NCBI GenBank assembly: GCA_011503125.2
Contig: WWBZ02000033.1
Coordinates: 868,001 to 932,000 of the forward strand
Source: Botryosphaeria dothidea
Lineage: Eukaryota; Ascomycota; Dothideomycetes; Botryosphaeriales; Botryosphaeriaceae
DNA: 64,000 nucleotides
Direction of reading: 5' to 3'
Below are positions 42,609 to 54,911 of the stretch, piece by piece; the first letter of the stretch is position 1, and each line of letters opens with the position of its first letter. Both the position numbers and the translations under genes were made by a program. A model generated the notes under the pieces. That model saw only the letters and a list, made by a program, of their open reading frames with translations, did not search any database and was not told the origin of the DNA.

Positions 42609-43286
42609 ATGGCCACCAACGTCGTCTCCATCGCTACCTTGCCGAGAGACTGCTCGGACAAGAGCGCATGGAATGAGCTCGTGAGCCGCCAGAAGGATTT
42701 CCGCCTCCTGTCTCTTAGGATCGCCCCGGACGCCTTTGGCTCAACCTACGCCCGAGAACAGCAATTTACCTGGGACGTCTGGGAGAACCGTCTCACGAAC
42801 GTGCAGGCAACCACTTTTGTTGCAGTTCTTGGTGGCCTGAATCAAACAACAGAATCTCACGACGGCCCTGGTGTGAAGGAGATCTTGCAGCGAGGGTGGC
42901 TCGGGCAGCTCGTCCTAATAAGAATGAAACAGGATGACCGAGCAAAGTTGTCAGCAAGTCAGTCTCCGTGGACTGCTCTCAAAGGCGGAGAAACAAGTGA
43001 AGATGCGCTTGCACATTACCATTTGAACGGCATGTTTGTTGTGCCGTCTGCGCGGAAGCAAGGAATAGCTCGAAAGCTCGTTGAACATGCGCTCATCAGA
43101 ACTCGCCCTGGCGGCAGTATAACTCAGAAGTATACCGTCATCATCTGGGCTAAGAACGAGGCTGCGCGCAGGACTTTCGAAAGCTGTGGGTTCAAGGTTA
43201 TTGGCGAGGAAATGCATCAAAGTGGGAGCCGGGAGCAGCCCCGGCGAGAGCTGGCTCTCATGATGGAGCACGGGCGGTCTTCATAA
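42609..43286 (+). CDS. GNAT-family N-acetyltransferase
   Basis: A 225-residue intronless protein. The acetyl-CoA binding motif is seen as N-G-M-F-V-V-P-S-A-R-K-Q-G-I-A-R-K-L (about residues 140-157), fitting the R/Q-x-x-G-x-G/A pattern. A later strand and helix include W-A-K-N-E-A-A-R-R-T-F-E-S-C-G-F, another GNAT hallmark. The substrate is unknown; there is no targeting sequence. The start at 42609 is the first ATG and places a normal GNAT N-terminus. It shares an upstream region with the CorA-like gene. Confidence 0.85.
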   Translation: MATNVVSIATLPRDCSDKSAWNELVSRQKDFRLLSLRIAPDAFGSTYAREQQFTWDVWENRLTNVQATTFVAVLGGLNQTTESHDGPGVKEILQRGWLGQLVLIRMKQDDRAKLSASQSPWTALKGGETSEDALAHYHLNGMFVVPSARKQGIARKLVEHALIRTRPGGSITQKYTVIIWAKNEAARRTFESCGFKVIGEEMHQSGSREQPRRELALMMEHGRSS

Positions 43287-43626
43287 GTTGCAGGTTGGAG
43301 GGTGGCGGCATCCTTCTTGATTTTCGCGTGCTCGATAGTTCGTGTCGTTTCTCCGGGATCTCAGTAATCAATCAAATGATACGTCCCTTTTTCAGATTGA
43401 AGAGAGATGGTGCATGTGAAGTGAAGGTAAAGAAGACTGGAAAAGTAAGAGGACCGAAGAATTGGCGCTAGTCCAAGTCGGGAGGTAGGGCTCGCTTACG
43501 AGGCCCACACTGCAGCGCCGCCAACTTCAGCATTGCGCCGACGAACTTTTCCGCCTCCAACCACGACACTGCGCCTAGTCCTCACCAAAAGATCCCACAG
43601 GTTCTCTTGGAAGACGGTCATTCATC

Positions 43627-44574
43627 ATGTCTAAGATCACCGTCGCCGGCGTGGTAAGCAGCCTCGTTCTTCCTCCGCGCACGCCCAATTCTTGAGCCGA
43701 GCGCCCATCGACACGACCAAGTTACTGAGACAACTACACAGCGCACCAACGTGCAGCAGCTCTTGGAGTACTCCAATGAGACCAAGAAGAGGAACTTCCT
43801 CGAGACCGTCGAGCTCCAGATCGGCCTCAAGAACTGTACGCCCGGCAACCGCGAATACCGCCTATCGCTCCTGCTCACCCGCCACCACAGATGACCCCCA
43901 GCGTGACAAGCGTTTCTCGGGCACCGTCAAGCTCCCCCGTGTCCCGCGTCCCAACATGGCCATCTGGTACGACCCCCCTCACACGATTCTGCGTACGGCG
44001 TGGTGGAACAACGTGCCTGGACATGAGCTATATTTGGAGGAGCAGAGCTAACAATGGTTTAGCATTCTTGGTGACCAGCACGACATCGACCGTGCCAAGC
44101 ACGGTGGTGTTGACGCCATGAGCGCCGACGATCTCAAGAAGCTGAACAAGAACAAGAAGCTGATCAAGAAGCTCGCTCGCAAGTACGATGCTTTCATCGC
44201 TTCCGACACCTTGATCAAGCAGATCCCCCGTCTTTTGGGTCCCGGTCTTTCCAAGGGTACGTTGAATCACAAATGGCAGTTCCTGGGTGCATGTGCTAAC
44301 GAGGACCGCAGCTGGCAAGTTCCCTACCCCCGTCTCCCACGCTGAGAACCTGTCGGACAAGATCACCGAGGTCAAGTCCACCATCAAGTTCCAGCTGAAG
44401 AAGGTTCTTTGCATGGGTGTCGCCGTTGGCAACGTCGACATGACCGAGGATGAGCTGATTGGCAACATCATGCTTTCCATCAACTACCTCGTCTCCCTGC
44501 TTAAGAAGGGCTGGCAGAACGTTGGTAGCCTTACCATCAAGGCTACCATGTCGCCTCCCAAGCGCCTCTACTAG
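43627..44574 (+). CDS. RPL1: 60S ribosomal protein uL1 (L10a)
   Basis: Five exons: 43627-43653, 43742-43835, 43891-43966, 44063-44256 and 44312-44574, giving 217 residues, the normal length. The N-terminus is M-S-K-I-T-V-A-G-V; later blocks include [27 protein letters not shown] and G-P-G-L-S-K, and it ends in P-P-K-R-L-Y, all characteristic of uL1. It forms the L1 stalk that guides tRNA out of the E site. The early intron right after nine codons and several short introns are usual for fungal ribosomal protein genes. Confidence 0.96.
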
Positions 44575-45876
44575 AGTGGTGCATGGCTGGGGGTTGCAGT
44601 CCGTTGGGCTCTGTGCGTAGCATGAGATTTGCTGCGTAAAAATAGAAAACAAATGGATACGCGATCAACAAGGACTGAATTCCACGCGAGACAAATGCTG
44701 TGAAGATGAGCGCTCTGGTAGGCTGAGACTACGCCGCGCCGTTGTACGAGATTGCCCACAACGTTATTTTGTCTAAACGAAAACTTTCTTTTGAGCGCGA
44801 GTCCGGACGCGTGAAGATCACATCCATCCCACATGCGCATTTGCGCTTACGAGTCAACCAATGTTTCAGTGGCGCGTCTTGGGTAGGCTCAGCGGCCAGC
44901 GTAGACAGTCTCAAGGTACGCTGCTTCGTGAGAGTCCGGCATGTTGGGCACGCAGATCGCTCAAGAAGCACCAGCGCGGAGCATGCCATGGTGGCGGAGC
45001 GCGCATGGGCTGCGAAAAACCAAAAAGAAAATTTTCACGAGAAGCGATGTAGCGGCCATCCCACAACCACGATCCATTAAATGGACTGCACGCGATTGGT
45101 AGGAAAGACGGACGCGTCGCTCAACCAGGCCGGGAACGGAACGAAAGTCACGGAGAATTGGACTGACACTCAGCAAGTCGCCGTAGCGAAGCCTGGATAG
45201 AGGTTATAGTTCCTCTGATGACAGCGCGAGAAAGAGGATCCAAGGTGCGGCGCATTTTTATACATGGCATACGGCGCTAGTGGGACGGGTTAACCTGCCT
45301 ACCGCTCCGTGGAGGTGGCGCGTGCGTCTTTAGGGCGTGCCGTCTCCCCGAGACCGCTGCCCGTCGCGCTCGTCACTACTGTCTCAAGCAACGACAACAT
45401 CAACACCATGAAGGTTCGACAAGCCGACTTTCCGGCACTGACTCACTGCAGCATGCTCGCGGCCGAGTCTCGCCAAGCCGGTGTCCATGGAGTCCGCGGC
45501 GTCCGAATCTGGAGGCTAAAAGGCCAAGCTCGCGCCGCTGCGTAGTACGACGCGCTCGCTGTCGCTTGCCCTCTCGTCACGGAATTGGCTTTTGATTTGA
45601 TAATCTGTTCGCATGCGTCCCGCCATGACGACCAAATGCACGCCTGGTCGTCATTTTCGCCAGAATTCGGAATAATTACTGCAGTGCCCTTCTTTCGACA
45701 TTTTACACCGCTCCTACTGCGGTTTAGCGGTCGTCATTCTGCGTTTGCTCCCTTAGCTGATTTTTAATCCACTCATGACTACTGCTACACTGCCGGCCCT
45801 CTACAAATACTCTCCTTTAGAATATACACCGCTCATGCCGTCTTGATTCTGATCTCCTCTTGTGCTACTCGCAATC
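44575..45876. other. Intergenic, nothing recognised
   Basis: 1.3 kb between the uL1 gene and the MFS transporter, both on plus. Only short frames on both strands. The last part (about 45780-45876) is the promoter of the transporter. Confidence 0.45.
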
Positions 45877-47903
45877 ATGGCAGCCGCAAGTGTCCAGTCT
45901 GGCGCCGACAGGTACGTTGCGTCAGTGCAACCATCCCCTGCCACTCACCTACTTCATCCCTTGCGGAGCAAGATAGCGCTCAATAGCTAAATCATCTGCA
46001 CAGGCCCGTCGGATCCCACGAGTTTCCCAACCACACATCAAACATTTATGACAATGCATCGTCACCTGATATTGAAGGAGAGTCTGGGGAGGCCCGCCTG
46101 GAACGGCTGGGAAGACAGAGGCCAGAAAAGTTCTCTTCCATATGGGCAGAGGTTGGCTTTGTTTACTCAGTGGCCATGTCGCAAGCTCTCACGGTACGCC
46201 CGAGTGTTCCTTTCTCAGGACAAGATCTGACATCGCCCACAGGAATACTTTGTATCCGGCTTCAACGTCATCCTGCCTACCATCACCAAGGAGCTCAACA
46301 TCCCAGAGGCCTCGAGCACCTGGCCAGCAAATGCTTTCTCACTGGTCGTAGCATGTTTCCTTCTAACATTCGGTCGCTTGGGTGTAAGCAGCTCCTCCAC
46401 GCTAAATAACGCGCTCTGGTGGCTGATCACTTCGACAGGACATCTACGGCGGCTACCCAGTCTACATTGCCGGAATCGCATGGCTTACTGTGTGGTCGTT
46501 CATCGCCGGCTGGTCTCAGAACGAGCTCATGATGGACTTCTGCAGAGCTATAAATGGCCTCGGTCCCGCCGCCTACCTTCCAACTGGCCTTATGCTCCTC
46601 GGCAGCGTGTATCGTCCGGGACCTCGCAAGAATATGGTCTTCGCTATTTACGGCGCCATGGCCCCCTTCGGCTTCTACTGCGGAATCTTCTTTGCCGGCA
46701 TCACCGCTCAGTACACTACATGGAGATGGTACTTCTTCATTGGAACTATCCTCTCCTTCAGCACTGTCATCGTCACCTGGTTTGCCATCCCATCTGATAG
46801 GGAGGAGCGCAAGGGCATGAACGTCAAGATGGACTGGTGGGGCGCCGTCCTCATCTCGGTTGGCCTTATTCTCGTCGTCTACTCTATTACAGATAGCGCA
46901 CACGCTCCGAACGGATGGGCCACTCCTTACATCTACGTGCTCCTCATCGTCGGTGTGCTTATCTTGGCCGCTGCGGTGTGCGTCGAAGGCTGGGTTGCCG
47001 AGCAACCATTACTTCCGTTTGACATTTTCAAGGTCAAGTACATGAAGCCGCTCTGCAGTGCTCTGCTTTTCTCGTATGGAAGTCTTGGTATCTTTTTGCT
47101 TTACTCCACTTTCTAGTAAGTCAACGTTCCCCAACAATTCTGGTCGTCTCGAGGGACTGACATCGACAAGCATGACCAATGTTATGAGCGGCGAACCTCT
47201 GCAAATAGTAGCCTGTAAGTCCTCATGTGCCAACACCTCGCGCCGTCATAGGCTCACACCATTGTCACAGGGTTCACTCCTATGGCCCTCGGCGGATGCA
47301 TAATTTCGACCGTCGGCGGCATGGTCTTTCACAGGATTCCCGGTACTTCAATCATCATTCTCGCCGGCGCCGCATGGATAGTTGCGCCTCTCCTCTTCGC
47401 CGTTGCTCCTAGTGGTGCCAACTACTGGGCATACACCTTCCCCAGCATGATCTGCGCAACCATTGCGATTGACCTCACGTTTACCGTGACGAACATCTTC
47501 GTAAGGCTCCTTACGCGGTTTTCACAGAGGCACTTTAGACAGAAACTAATTAGTGGCTCAATCATAGTTCACGACCAGTCTTCCAAAGAAGAGGCAAGGA
47601 CTTGCTGGAGCCCTCATCAACAGTCTCGTGCAGCTCAGCATTGCCATTTTCCTCGGCTTTGCTGACGTAGTTGCCGCCGAGACCAGGGACCAGGACCTGA
47701 GCAAGAGCTACAAGGCGGTCTTCTGGTTTGAGGTCGCGATGGCCGGCATTGCGCAAGTGCTGATGATGGGATTCGTCAAGCTTAAGCCGGCTACGAGTGA
47801 TTTAACGGCGGATGAGAAGGCGGCTTTGCAGGCAGAAGCAATGGGAGAACAGCATGCGCAAGAAGCTGCGGCAAAAGAGCGAGATGGAGCACCAGGCCAG
47901 TGA
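45877..47903 (+). CDS. MFS efflux-type transporter (DHA/AMF1-like)
   Basis: Seven exons (45877-45911, 46004-46193, 46243-46383, 46439-47115, 47171-47214, 47271-47500, 47568-47903) give 550 residues. It has many membrane segments, starting after an N-terminal cytosolic region with G-F-V-Y-S-V-A-M-S-Q-A-L-T. Family blocks are F-G-R-L-G-D-I-Y-G-G (motif A), Y-R-P-G-P-R-K-N-M-V-F-A-I-Y-G-A-M-A-P and W-R-W-Y-F-F-I-G, typical of the large fungal group containing aminotriazole resistance and low-affinity ammonium transporters. The C-terminal tail is charged. The substrate is unknown. The dehydratase gene follows 262 bp downstream in the same direction. Confidence 0.87.
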
Positions 47904-48165
47904 AGAGAAGGCCAAGAATGATGAGTCTGTATGTTTTCTCCGAGGTCGTGGAGCAAAGGCGTTCATCCAATCACAGGCAATAGAGTAATGATGTGCGGGG
48001 AAGGCATCGGATAAGCAGAGCTGCGGATAAGCCTGCCCCGCCTCCGCGTCATTGCACGCCATAGCAGCGTGATTATTTCGTCTATCGAAGCGGAATCTAC
48101 TTCTTTTTTCTCTCCCAATGGCACCAAATCCAAAAGAGAAGTCCCAGACAACCAATTAGAACATA

Positions 48166-50202
48166 ATGTCAGACCCGACAGAGCCTCACGACGCCGCCAA
48201 TGCCGCCGCCCTGGCCGACTACGACCTCTCGCAGCCGCTCGCCTCCACCGCCGGCCTGCGCGCCGGCCTGACGTCCTACGGCGACGCGCACTTCTCGCTG
48301 TTCCTGCGCAAGGCCTTCATCAAAGCCGCGGGCTACGGCGAGGATGCCCTCTCCCGCCCCGTCGTCGGCATCGTCAACACCTTCTCCGGCTACAATCCCT
48401 GCCACGCCAACGTCCCGCAGCTGATCGACGCGCTCAAGCGCGGCATCCAGCTGCACGGCGGCCTGCCCGTCGAGTTCCCCACCATCTCCGTGCACGAGTC
48501 TTTTGCCAGCCCGACCTCCATGTTCCTCAGGAATCTCATGAGCATGGATACCGAGGAGATGATCCGCGCGCAGCCGCTCGACGCGTGCGTCATGATTGGC
48601 GGCTGTGACAAGACGGTGCCGGCGCAGCTGATGGGCGCCATTTCGGCGGACAAGCCGGCGTTGCCGCTGGTCACGGGGCCGATGATGCCGGGGAGCCATA
48701 GGGGTGTCAGGCTGGGTGCGTGTACGGATTGTAGGAATAATTGGGTGGCGTATCGCGCGGGCGAGATTGATGTCGAGGAGATTGCCGGGGTGAATGATGA
48801 GCTGGCTCCGACGGTATGTCTTCTGTGGACTCTTGATTTCTTTGGATTGTGTGGGAGGTGTGGTGAAGATGAAGAGCTTTGGACCTAATCAGGAAAGATG
48901 CTGGAAGAGAAGCAAAAGATGACTTCCCCGAAAACCACCAAACTAATACCATCGACTATAGTCTGGAACCTGCGGAGTCATGGGCACTGCCAGCACCATG
49001 GCCTGCATAACAGCCGCCTTAGGCCTCATGCCTCTCCGTGGCGCCAGCGCTCCCGCCGTGTCCGCAGCGCGTCTCCGCATCGCAGAAGAAACAGGCAAAA
49101 ACGCCGTCCTCGCCGCAACAAGCATGAAAGACTCCCTTCGCCCTTCCCAGATCCTCAGCCGCGAATCCTTCCTCAACGCCATCACCGTCCTTCAAGCCAT
49201 CGGCGGCTCCACCAATGCCATCGTCAGCAACCCTCACGTCCTTACCAACAAGCACGCCGAAGCTAAACCCACCTCCAGGTCCACCTCCTCGCCATCATCA
49301 ACCGCCACCCCACCCTCGCCGGCACCATCACCCTCGCCGACTTCGACGCCATCGGCCGCACGACGCCCCTCCTCGTCGACCTCAAGCCCTCCGGCGCCAA
49401 CTACATGACCGACTTCCACAACGCCGGCGGCATGCCCGCCCTCCTCCACACGCTGCGCCCGCTCCTCCACCTCTCCGTCCACACCATCACCGGCGCCACC
49501 CTCGGCGCAGCCCTCGACGCCAGCGGCGTCCGCCCCTTCCCGCTCTCCGCGCAGATCATCCGCCCGCTCTCGAACCCGCTCCACCCGGCCTCCTCGCTGG
49601 TCGTGCTGTCCGGCAACCTCGCGCCCGGCGGCGCGGTGATGAAGGCGTCGGCGAGCAAGGACCGCGCGCTGCTGCAGCACGCCGGCCCCGCCGTCGTCTT
49701 CCGTGACACGGCTGACCTGGCGGCGCGCATCGACGACCCGCGCCTCGACGTCGCCCGCGACTCGGTGCTGGTGCTGCAGCGCGTCGGGCCGCGCGGCCAC
49801 CCGGGCATGCCGGAGGCCGGCCTGCTGCCCATCCCGCGCAAGTTGGCGAGGCAGGGCGTGCAGGATATGGTGAGGGTGAGCGACGGGCGGATGAGCGGGA
49901 CGGCGGGCGGGACGATCGTGCTGCATATGAGTCCCGAGGCGGAGGAGCTGGATAGCGTGTTGGGGGTCGTGCGGGATGGGGATGTGGTGAGGCTGGATTT
50001 GGAGGGGAGGAGGCTGGATTTGCTGGTGGACGAAGAGGAGATTGAGAGGAGGAAGATGGAAAGGAGGCTGGCAGCGGAGCAGGAGGAGGCGAGCGTGGGG
50101 GAGCGGAGAAGGGCGAGGGGTTATAGAGCGTTGTATGATAGGGAGGTTAATCAGGCGGAGGAGGGGGCGGATTTTAGGTTTTTGACTGCGAAGGGTTGTT
50201 GA
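48166..50202 (+). CDS. IlvD/EDD-family dehydratase, probably a sugar-acid dehydratase
   Basis: Exons 48166-48813, 48962-49222 and 49279-50202 give 610 residues. The iron-sulfur cysteine contexts are visible: N-P-C-H-A-N, G-G-C-D-K-T-V-P-A and G-T-C-G-V-M-G-T-A-S-T-M. Further blocks are G-G-S-T-N-A-I-V-H-L, L-K-P-S-G-A-N-Y-M-T-D-F, S-G-N-L-A-P-G-G-A-V and S-D-G-R-M-S-G-T. The family removes water from 2,3-dihydroxy acids. The wording K-P-S-G-x-x-x-M-x-D-F and A-G-G-M-P-A-L-L fits aldonate (pentonate or hexonate) dehydratases better than the Ilv3 enzyme of valine synthesis. No mitochondrial presequence is obvious, which also fits a sugar-acid role. An Ile-Val pathway paralogue cannot be excluded. 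Confidence 0.85.
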
Positions 50203-50437
50203 GTTCCTGGGGTGTAAGCACTGTGAGCAAACACTGGAGATCTGATCTGGCACACTGATGATGAGAGAACACGTCCAAAAGGAACCCGGGTTTCTCGTTG
50301 AAAGTTTGCTTTACTGTTGTGACATAGAGGAATAGAGAAGGGTAAGGACTGTGAAAAGAAGTAGGACGCAGATAATGAAAAAGCAAAGGGAATCTTAAAA
50401 GAAGATTACACAGCGTTGCCTGAACACGCTATAGTGC

Positions 50438-53400
50438 TCATACTTCATACCTCGATTTAATCTCTTTCTTCCACTCCTCAATCGTCTTCACTTCCTCACC
50501 CACACGTACGTGATTCTCAGGCGCACGTTCGAACTTGCGCACCTCCAAAAACCGATGATTCTTATCGCAAAGGCGGTACTCCATCTCTCCCTCCTTTAGC
50601 TGCTTCAGACACCTCCCGCAGAATATGGTGCGTATGCAATCCCTGCAGATGTGCATATCCGTCGCATACTTCCACTCCGTCCCGCAAAAGTTATCGCACG
50701 ACGACTTCAAGCGGCCCCTCAGGTACGCGATCTCCGCCAGCGTATCAGCCGAGTCCGACCTGCTCCAGTCCCTCTGCAGCGGGCCGATGAGGCTCTTCGC
50801 CGCGAGCGCGTCGTCGTCGTCGTCCATATGGCCGAGCGTGTTGGACAGGGACGTGTACCCCTCCCAGTCGTTCTCGGGGTCCTTGTCGGACAGGATATCC
50901 AGCGCCGGGCCGACGTGCCTGGCCGCGAGCTTCGCGGCGCGCATCCTGAAGCCAGCGAGGTGGTAGGCGCGCGCGAGCAGCACCTCCTCCGACCCCATCC
51001 ACTGGAACTCCGTGCTCCTGCGCTTGACGAGGTCCTCCAGCTTCTTGACGTAGAACCAGCCGGCCGAGGTGCCGAAGCCGTATTCTTGCGCCTTTTGGAG
51101 GTAGATGGATGAGAGCTTGAAGGAGGTGATGCGTTGGATGTGCGAGGGTCGGGAGTGCTCGCCGTCGAAGGCGTTGGTTTCCCAGATGTGGATGGCCTTT
51201 TCGGCGTCTTCCCTTGCTCTATCCTTTTGGTACCAGAGGGCTAGGCCGTAGTAGTAGCGAAGGTAGGACAGAGTTTCTGATCCGGACTCTGCGGCCCCGA
51301 CGGCGTCGGCGTAGCCATCTTTCATGAAGTCGAGCCGCCCCTTCTGGCGTGCGGCGAACGTGATGTCGTGGTGGAATTCCGCAGAACGAGCGAGACTCAA
51401 GAATAGCCTCCTTAGTGGTGTTCCTGCGTCCTTGCTGACTTCCTTTGTTCGGCTCTCAAGCAGCTCGATGATATCGGTGAATTTCCCCTGTCTCTTCATG
51501 CAGTGTATGGCCTTTTCAGAGGTCTCAGGATCATCGAGAAAGTTCCGGAGAAGCTCAAGGTATGCAGCCAGGGCAGCCTTGTAATCCCCTTCTTTCTCTT
51601 TGATTTCGCCATAGAGGTACATGACATCCTTCCAGGCCACCGGGAGTAGTCTTCCAAGGTCTGGCTCAGACCTGAACTTCTGAATAACCCGATGAAGGGA
51701 TTCAAGTGCGGCCTGGGGGTGCTGCATGCCATGTTGCTCCCGGGCTGTACACCAGTCCATCATCCAACCACTTGGGTCACGGTCATGACCCTGCTTCTTT
51801 GCCTCGTCAATATATCCAAACCGCATGAGGGTATCGGTCAACCGAACATCTGAAATCGGGCTGCCCTCGTCAATTTTCCCATGCCCCTTTGCCCATTTCT
51901 CCGCATCGAGAATGATCATAGCAGGAGGACTGCCCTTCTCCGAGTTCCTATGAGGTTTGCCGTCATCACCTACATGATTTTCGGTCCTCTAATGTCGAAA
52001 CGTCAGCTGGGAAGACGATACATGGAAATGATTCGGAGGATATTGTCATTTCTCTTCCAACATTTTTGAAAGTTTCTGGACATTTGACTTTTTGGATCAA
52101 AGTAATTGACCAAAACGGGAGTCTTTCAGGAGTACTTACGTTCTGAATGAAACCCAGTATCCACCAAAGCGTTTGGTCAGCCTCCCAAGCCTGAGTGCCC
52201 AACCAGTTATCAGCAGCCACCTTGGTAGCTTCCAGGAAAAGATCCTTCGAGCGCCTCGAGCCGTATATGATCGTGTTGATGCGTTCCCGCTGATCATGAC
52301 CGAGGCCACCAATCACTTCCGCATCCTTGAACCATGTCAGAACTTCACCTGCCAAACTGTCCTTGTTCTGTTTCGGCGGGTGATACAGCCACTCGTGCCG
52401 CACTTTCTGTATCCTTGCCGGCGTCATCCAGGTATATATGCAAGCTCTATCCGTAAAGAGATTGTACAGCAGCTTTCCTATCTCTCTCCTACTACTGGCT
52501 TCAACACGCGCCAGCTCATACGGCTTGATCTGAGACAGGTGCCAGCGGAGGTTTGTGATTGCGTATTCGAGTAGAGGCTCGGCTTCGGCCTTGACTTTCG
52601 GGTCCCGCGCGCAGAGAGCTTTCAGGCACGCGAGGATCATTTTCGCATGGCCATCGACCCGGTCGAACTGAATTGCTTTCCTGGGATTGTTTTGTAGCTT
52701 GTCGAAAAAGGGTTCAAATCCAAATCTCTTGAAAAGCTTGTCGTCACAGACGGTCTTGAGCAATTTTGTGACCATGGCAACCTCAAATTCGTGGACCTGG
52801 CAACTGGCGTCGTGTGTGGCTAATTCTGCGAAGGGCTGGAATACGGTTCCCTGAAAGGGACTTTGCTTGGCCATACTGGGTGAATCGAGTTCTGTATCTT
52901 GTGAGGGGTCGTCTGGCTTTTCTCTCTTGAAGTATTTCATGGTGGAGTACGATCGCACCAGCTTACCGTCAACAATCAAGAGCGGGGCGTACTTCTCCTG
53001 TATCAGCTTCTGAAGAGACATCAGCGGCCTTTTCCCGTATTTGAGGAAGAGGACCGCCTTCAGTTCCATCATGGTTGGCCAATCGTACTTCGGAAGAACA
53101 ATCCAGGGCAGAATTTCGTTAAGGCTATCGACCTCGCGTTCTGAAAGTGTCCGTTGCAAGCGATCCACTTCCCGTTTAATCGTGTCCTCTCGGGGCTCAC
53201 CGACACGCTCCAAGATTTTGTCAATCTCATCCTTTCCGGCTTTCTGGGCGATGTCGATGAGAGTCAAGTTTATCTTCTCGTAGTCACCATCGGTCTTGTC
53301 GAGAAGCTCCTTCTTAACATGATTTTCGAATTCTTCGTTGTCGGAGTTTGGTTCCCAGGTTTCGCATATTTTCTCCATTCTCTTTGAGACGAACTGCTCA

Positions 53401-54911
53401 AGATCTGGCCTGTTGTGCTTGTTCACGGTGATGCTGGTGATCGGAGCACCTCCATGCTCATCAAGCGCCTTCCGGAGTCTTTTGAGATCCCTGTCCGCTC
53501 CGGTAAGAAGAAGCCTAAGGGATGAGCGGCCATCGTCAAACAGCGTAATATCCCGAACGATCCTTGAGAGCTCCTTGAATTCTTCGCTGGCATGTCCAAT
53601 ACCGTCGATGATGATGAAGGTTTGGCCGTTGATCTGTGACTGTCTTGCATAATCCATAATCGAATTGTCCCACAGCTCGTATGTTTTGGACCAGGACAAG
53701 TGCTCAGATGCCTCGCACTTTTTGGAGAAGAATTGCGCAAACGATTTGTTGGATTTGTTCATGCAAAGTTGCCAGATGATTGCGTTCAGCGCCTTCCTCA
53801 TCGAGCTTCTGTCCTTCTCATCCTTCTTGAAGTAGTAGTATGCAACAAACCTCTTGGTATTCGGATCCACCGGCTTCTGTTGCTGCAAATGGTTGATGAC
53901 GGCAGCGCACAAATACGCTCTTCCGTAGCCTTCTCCGGCTTCCAATGCAAACACGGACGGAGAAGAGGCGCTCCGAGAGTTCTCCCAATCCCTGAAATCC
54001 TGACGATCGAATAGCCATCGCCCTGTCTGCTCGGTAATGTCATCCCAGATGGCGCGCTGCGTGTCGTGCCAGCTGTGCTGACTGTCATCAATATCCAAAG
54101 CAGTTTTGATCGTCTCGTGGTACTGCTCCAAAAGCTCGTTGTCGTTTCTGTCATTGTACTTTTTCTCCAGATTCTCCATCTTGTACCCAGTCTTCAGAAC
54201 CTCCTTATGGACCAGAGTACTGCGCATGCGATCCTCCTGGGTCTGCAGGCTCTGGATCTCTTCCATCTGGGCTTTGGCACCGTTGTCATAGCGAAATAGA
54301 GCTTTGACTGCTCTCTTCCCTCGGTTCTCTTGGCATACCTGTGTGTAACGGGAGCATACTCGCACAAAACAGCGGAGGAGTTTGTTGATGATCTTCTTGA
54401 GTCCAGGATCGATGCCTTTCTCGATGTCCGGTGCGTTCAGGTATACATCGAAGCGTTCCAGGAACGGGATTATCTCGCCAAAGAGCTCTTCGACTTCCTG
54501 TTTCTGGGCATGGTATTCCCAGCAAGTGTCGACGAGATAGAAGATTGCCGTAGAACAAAGCTGACTTGGTGGGAACGTCTGGGTTGCTGTTTCAGTGGTC
54601 ACGGTTCATTTGCACATCCCAACAACGCGAAGACGTTTACTGCCCAGAGGAAGGGACGGAAATCAACTTACTATTGATGCTCCTTGTGCCGCCAGGTCTC
54701 CAAGCGCCTCGACGCGGGTCATGACAGCCTTGACTTTCTCAGTTCGTTCATTGCTCTTCTCGTTCTCGGCTTCTCGTGAATGGATCTCCGCCACCACTCG
54801 GTCTATCGTAGGAGCTGGATAAATAGGGCGTTTGTTCGTCGACCTCCAATACTCGTCTGCCGCGTTTTCCCACATGCGCTCAAACGACACGTTCTCATTC
54901 GAATATTCCAT
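50438..54911 (-). CDS. STAND-type NTPase-like protein with degenerate P-loop, TPR-like and zinc-binding C-terminus
   Basis: Exons 54672-54911, 52140-54578 and 50438-51988 join into 1409 residues. The N-terminus (about 1-150; F-E-R-M-W-E-N-A-A-D-E-Y-W) resembles the fungal STAND N-terminal domain called Goodbye. A NACHT/AAA-like region follows; where the Walker A loop is expected (near residue 292) it reads E-A-G-E-G-Y-G-R-A-Y-L, without the G-K-T/S, while the Walker B-like strand is T-F-I-I-I-D-G-I. The middle to C-terminal part is helical with repeat character (for example Y-K-A-A-L-A-A-Y-L-E-L-L) as in TPR arrays. The end carries a Cys/His cluster: C-D-N-F-C, C-R-D-C, C-G-R-C and C-D-K-N-H. 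STAND proteins act in self/non-self recognition. ATP binding is doubtful here. Confidence 0.8.
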
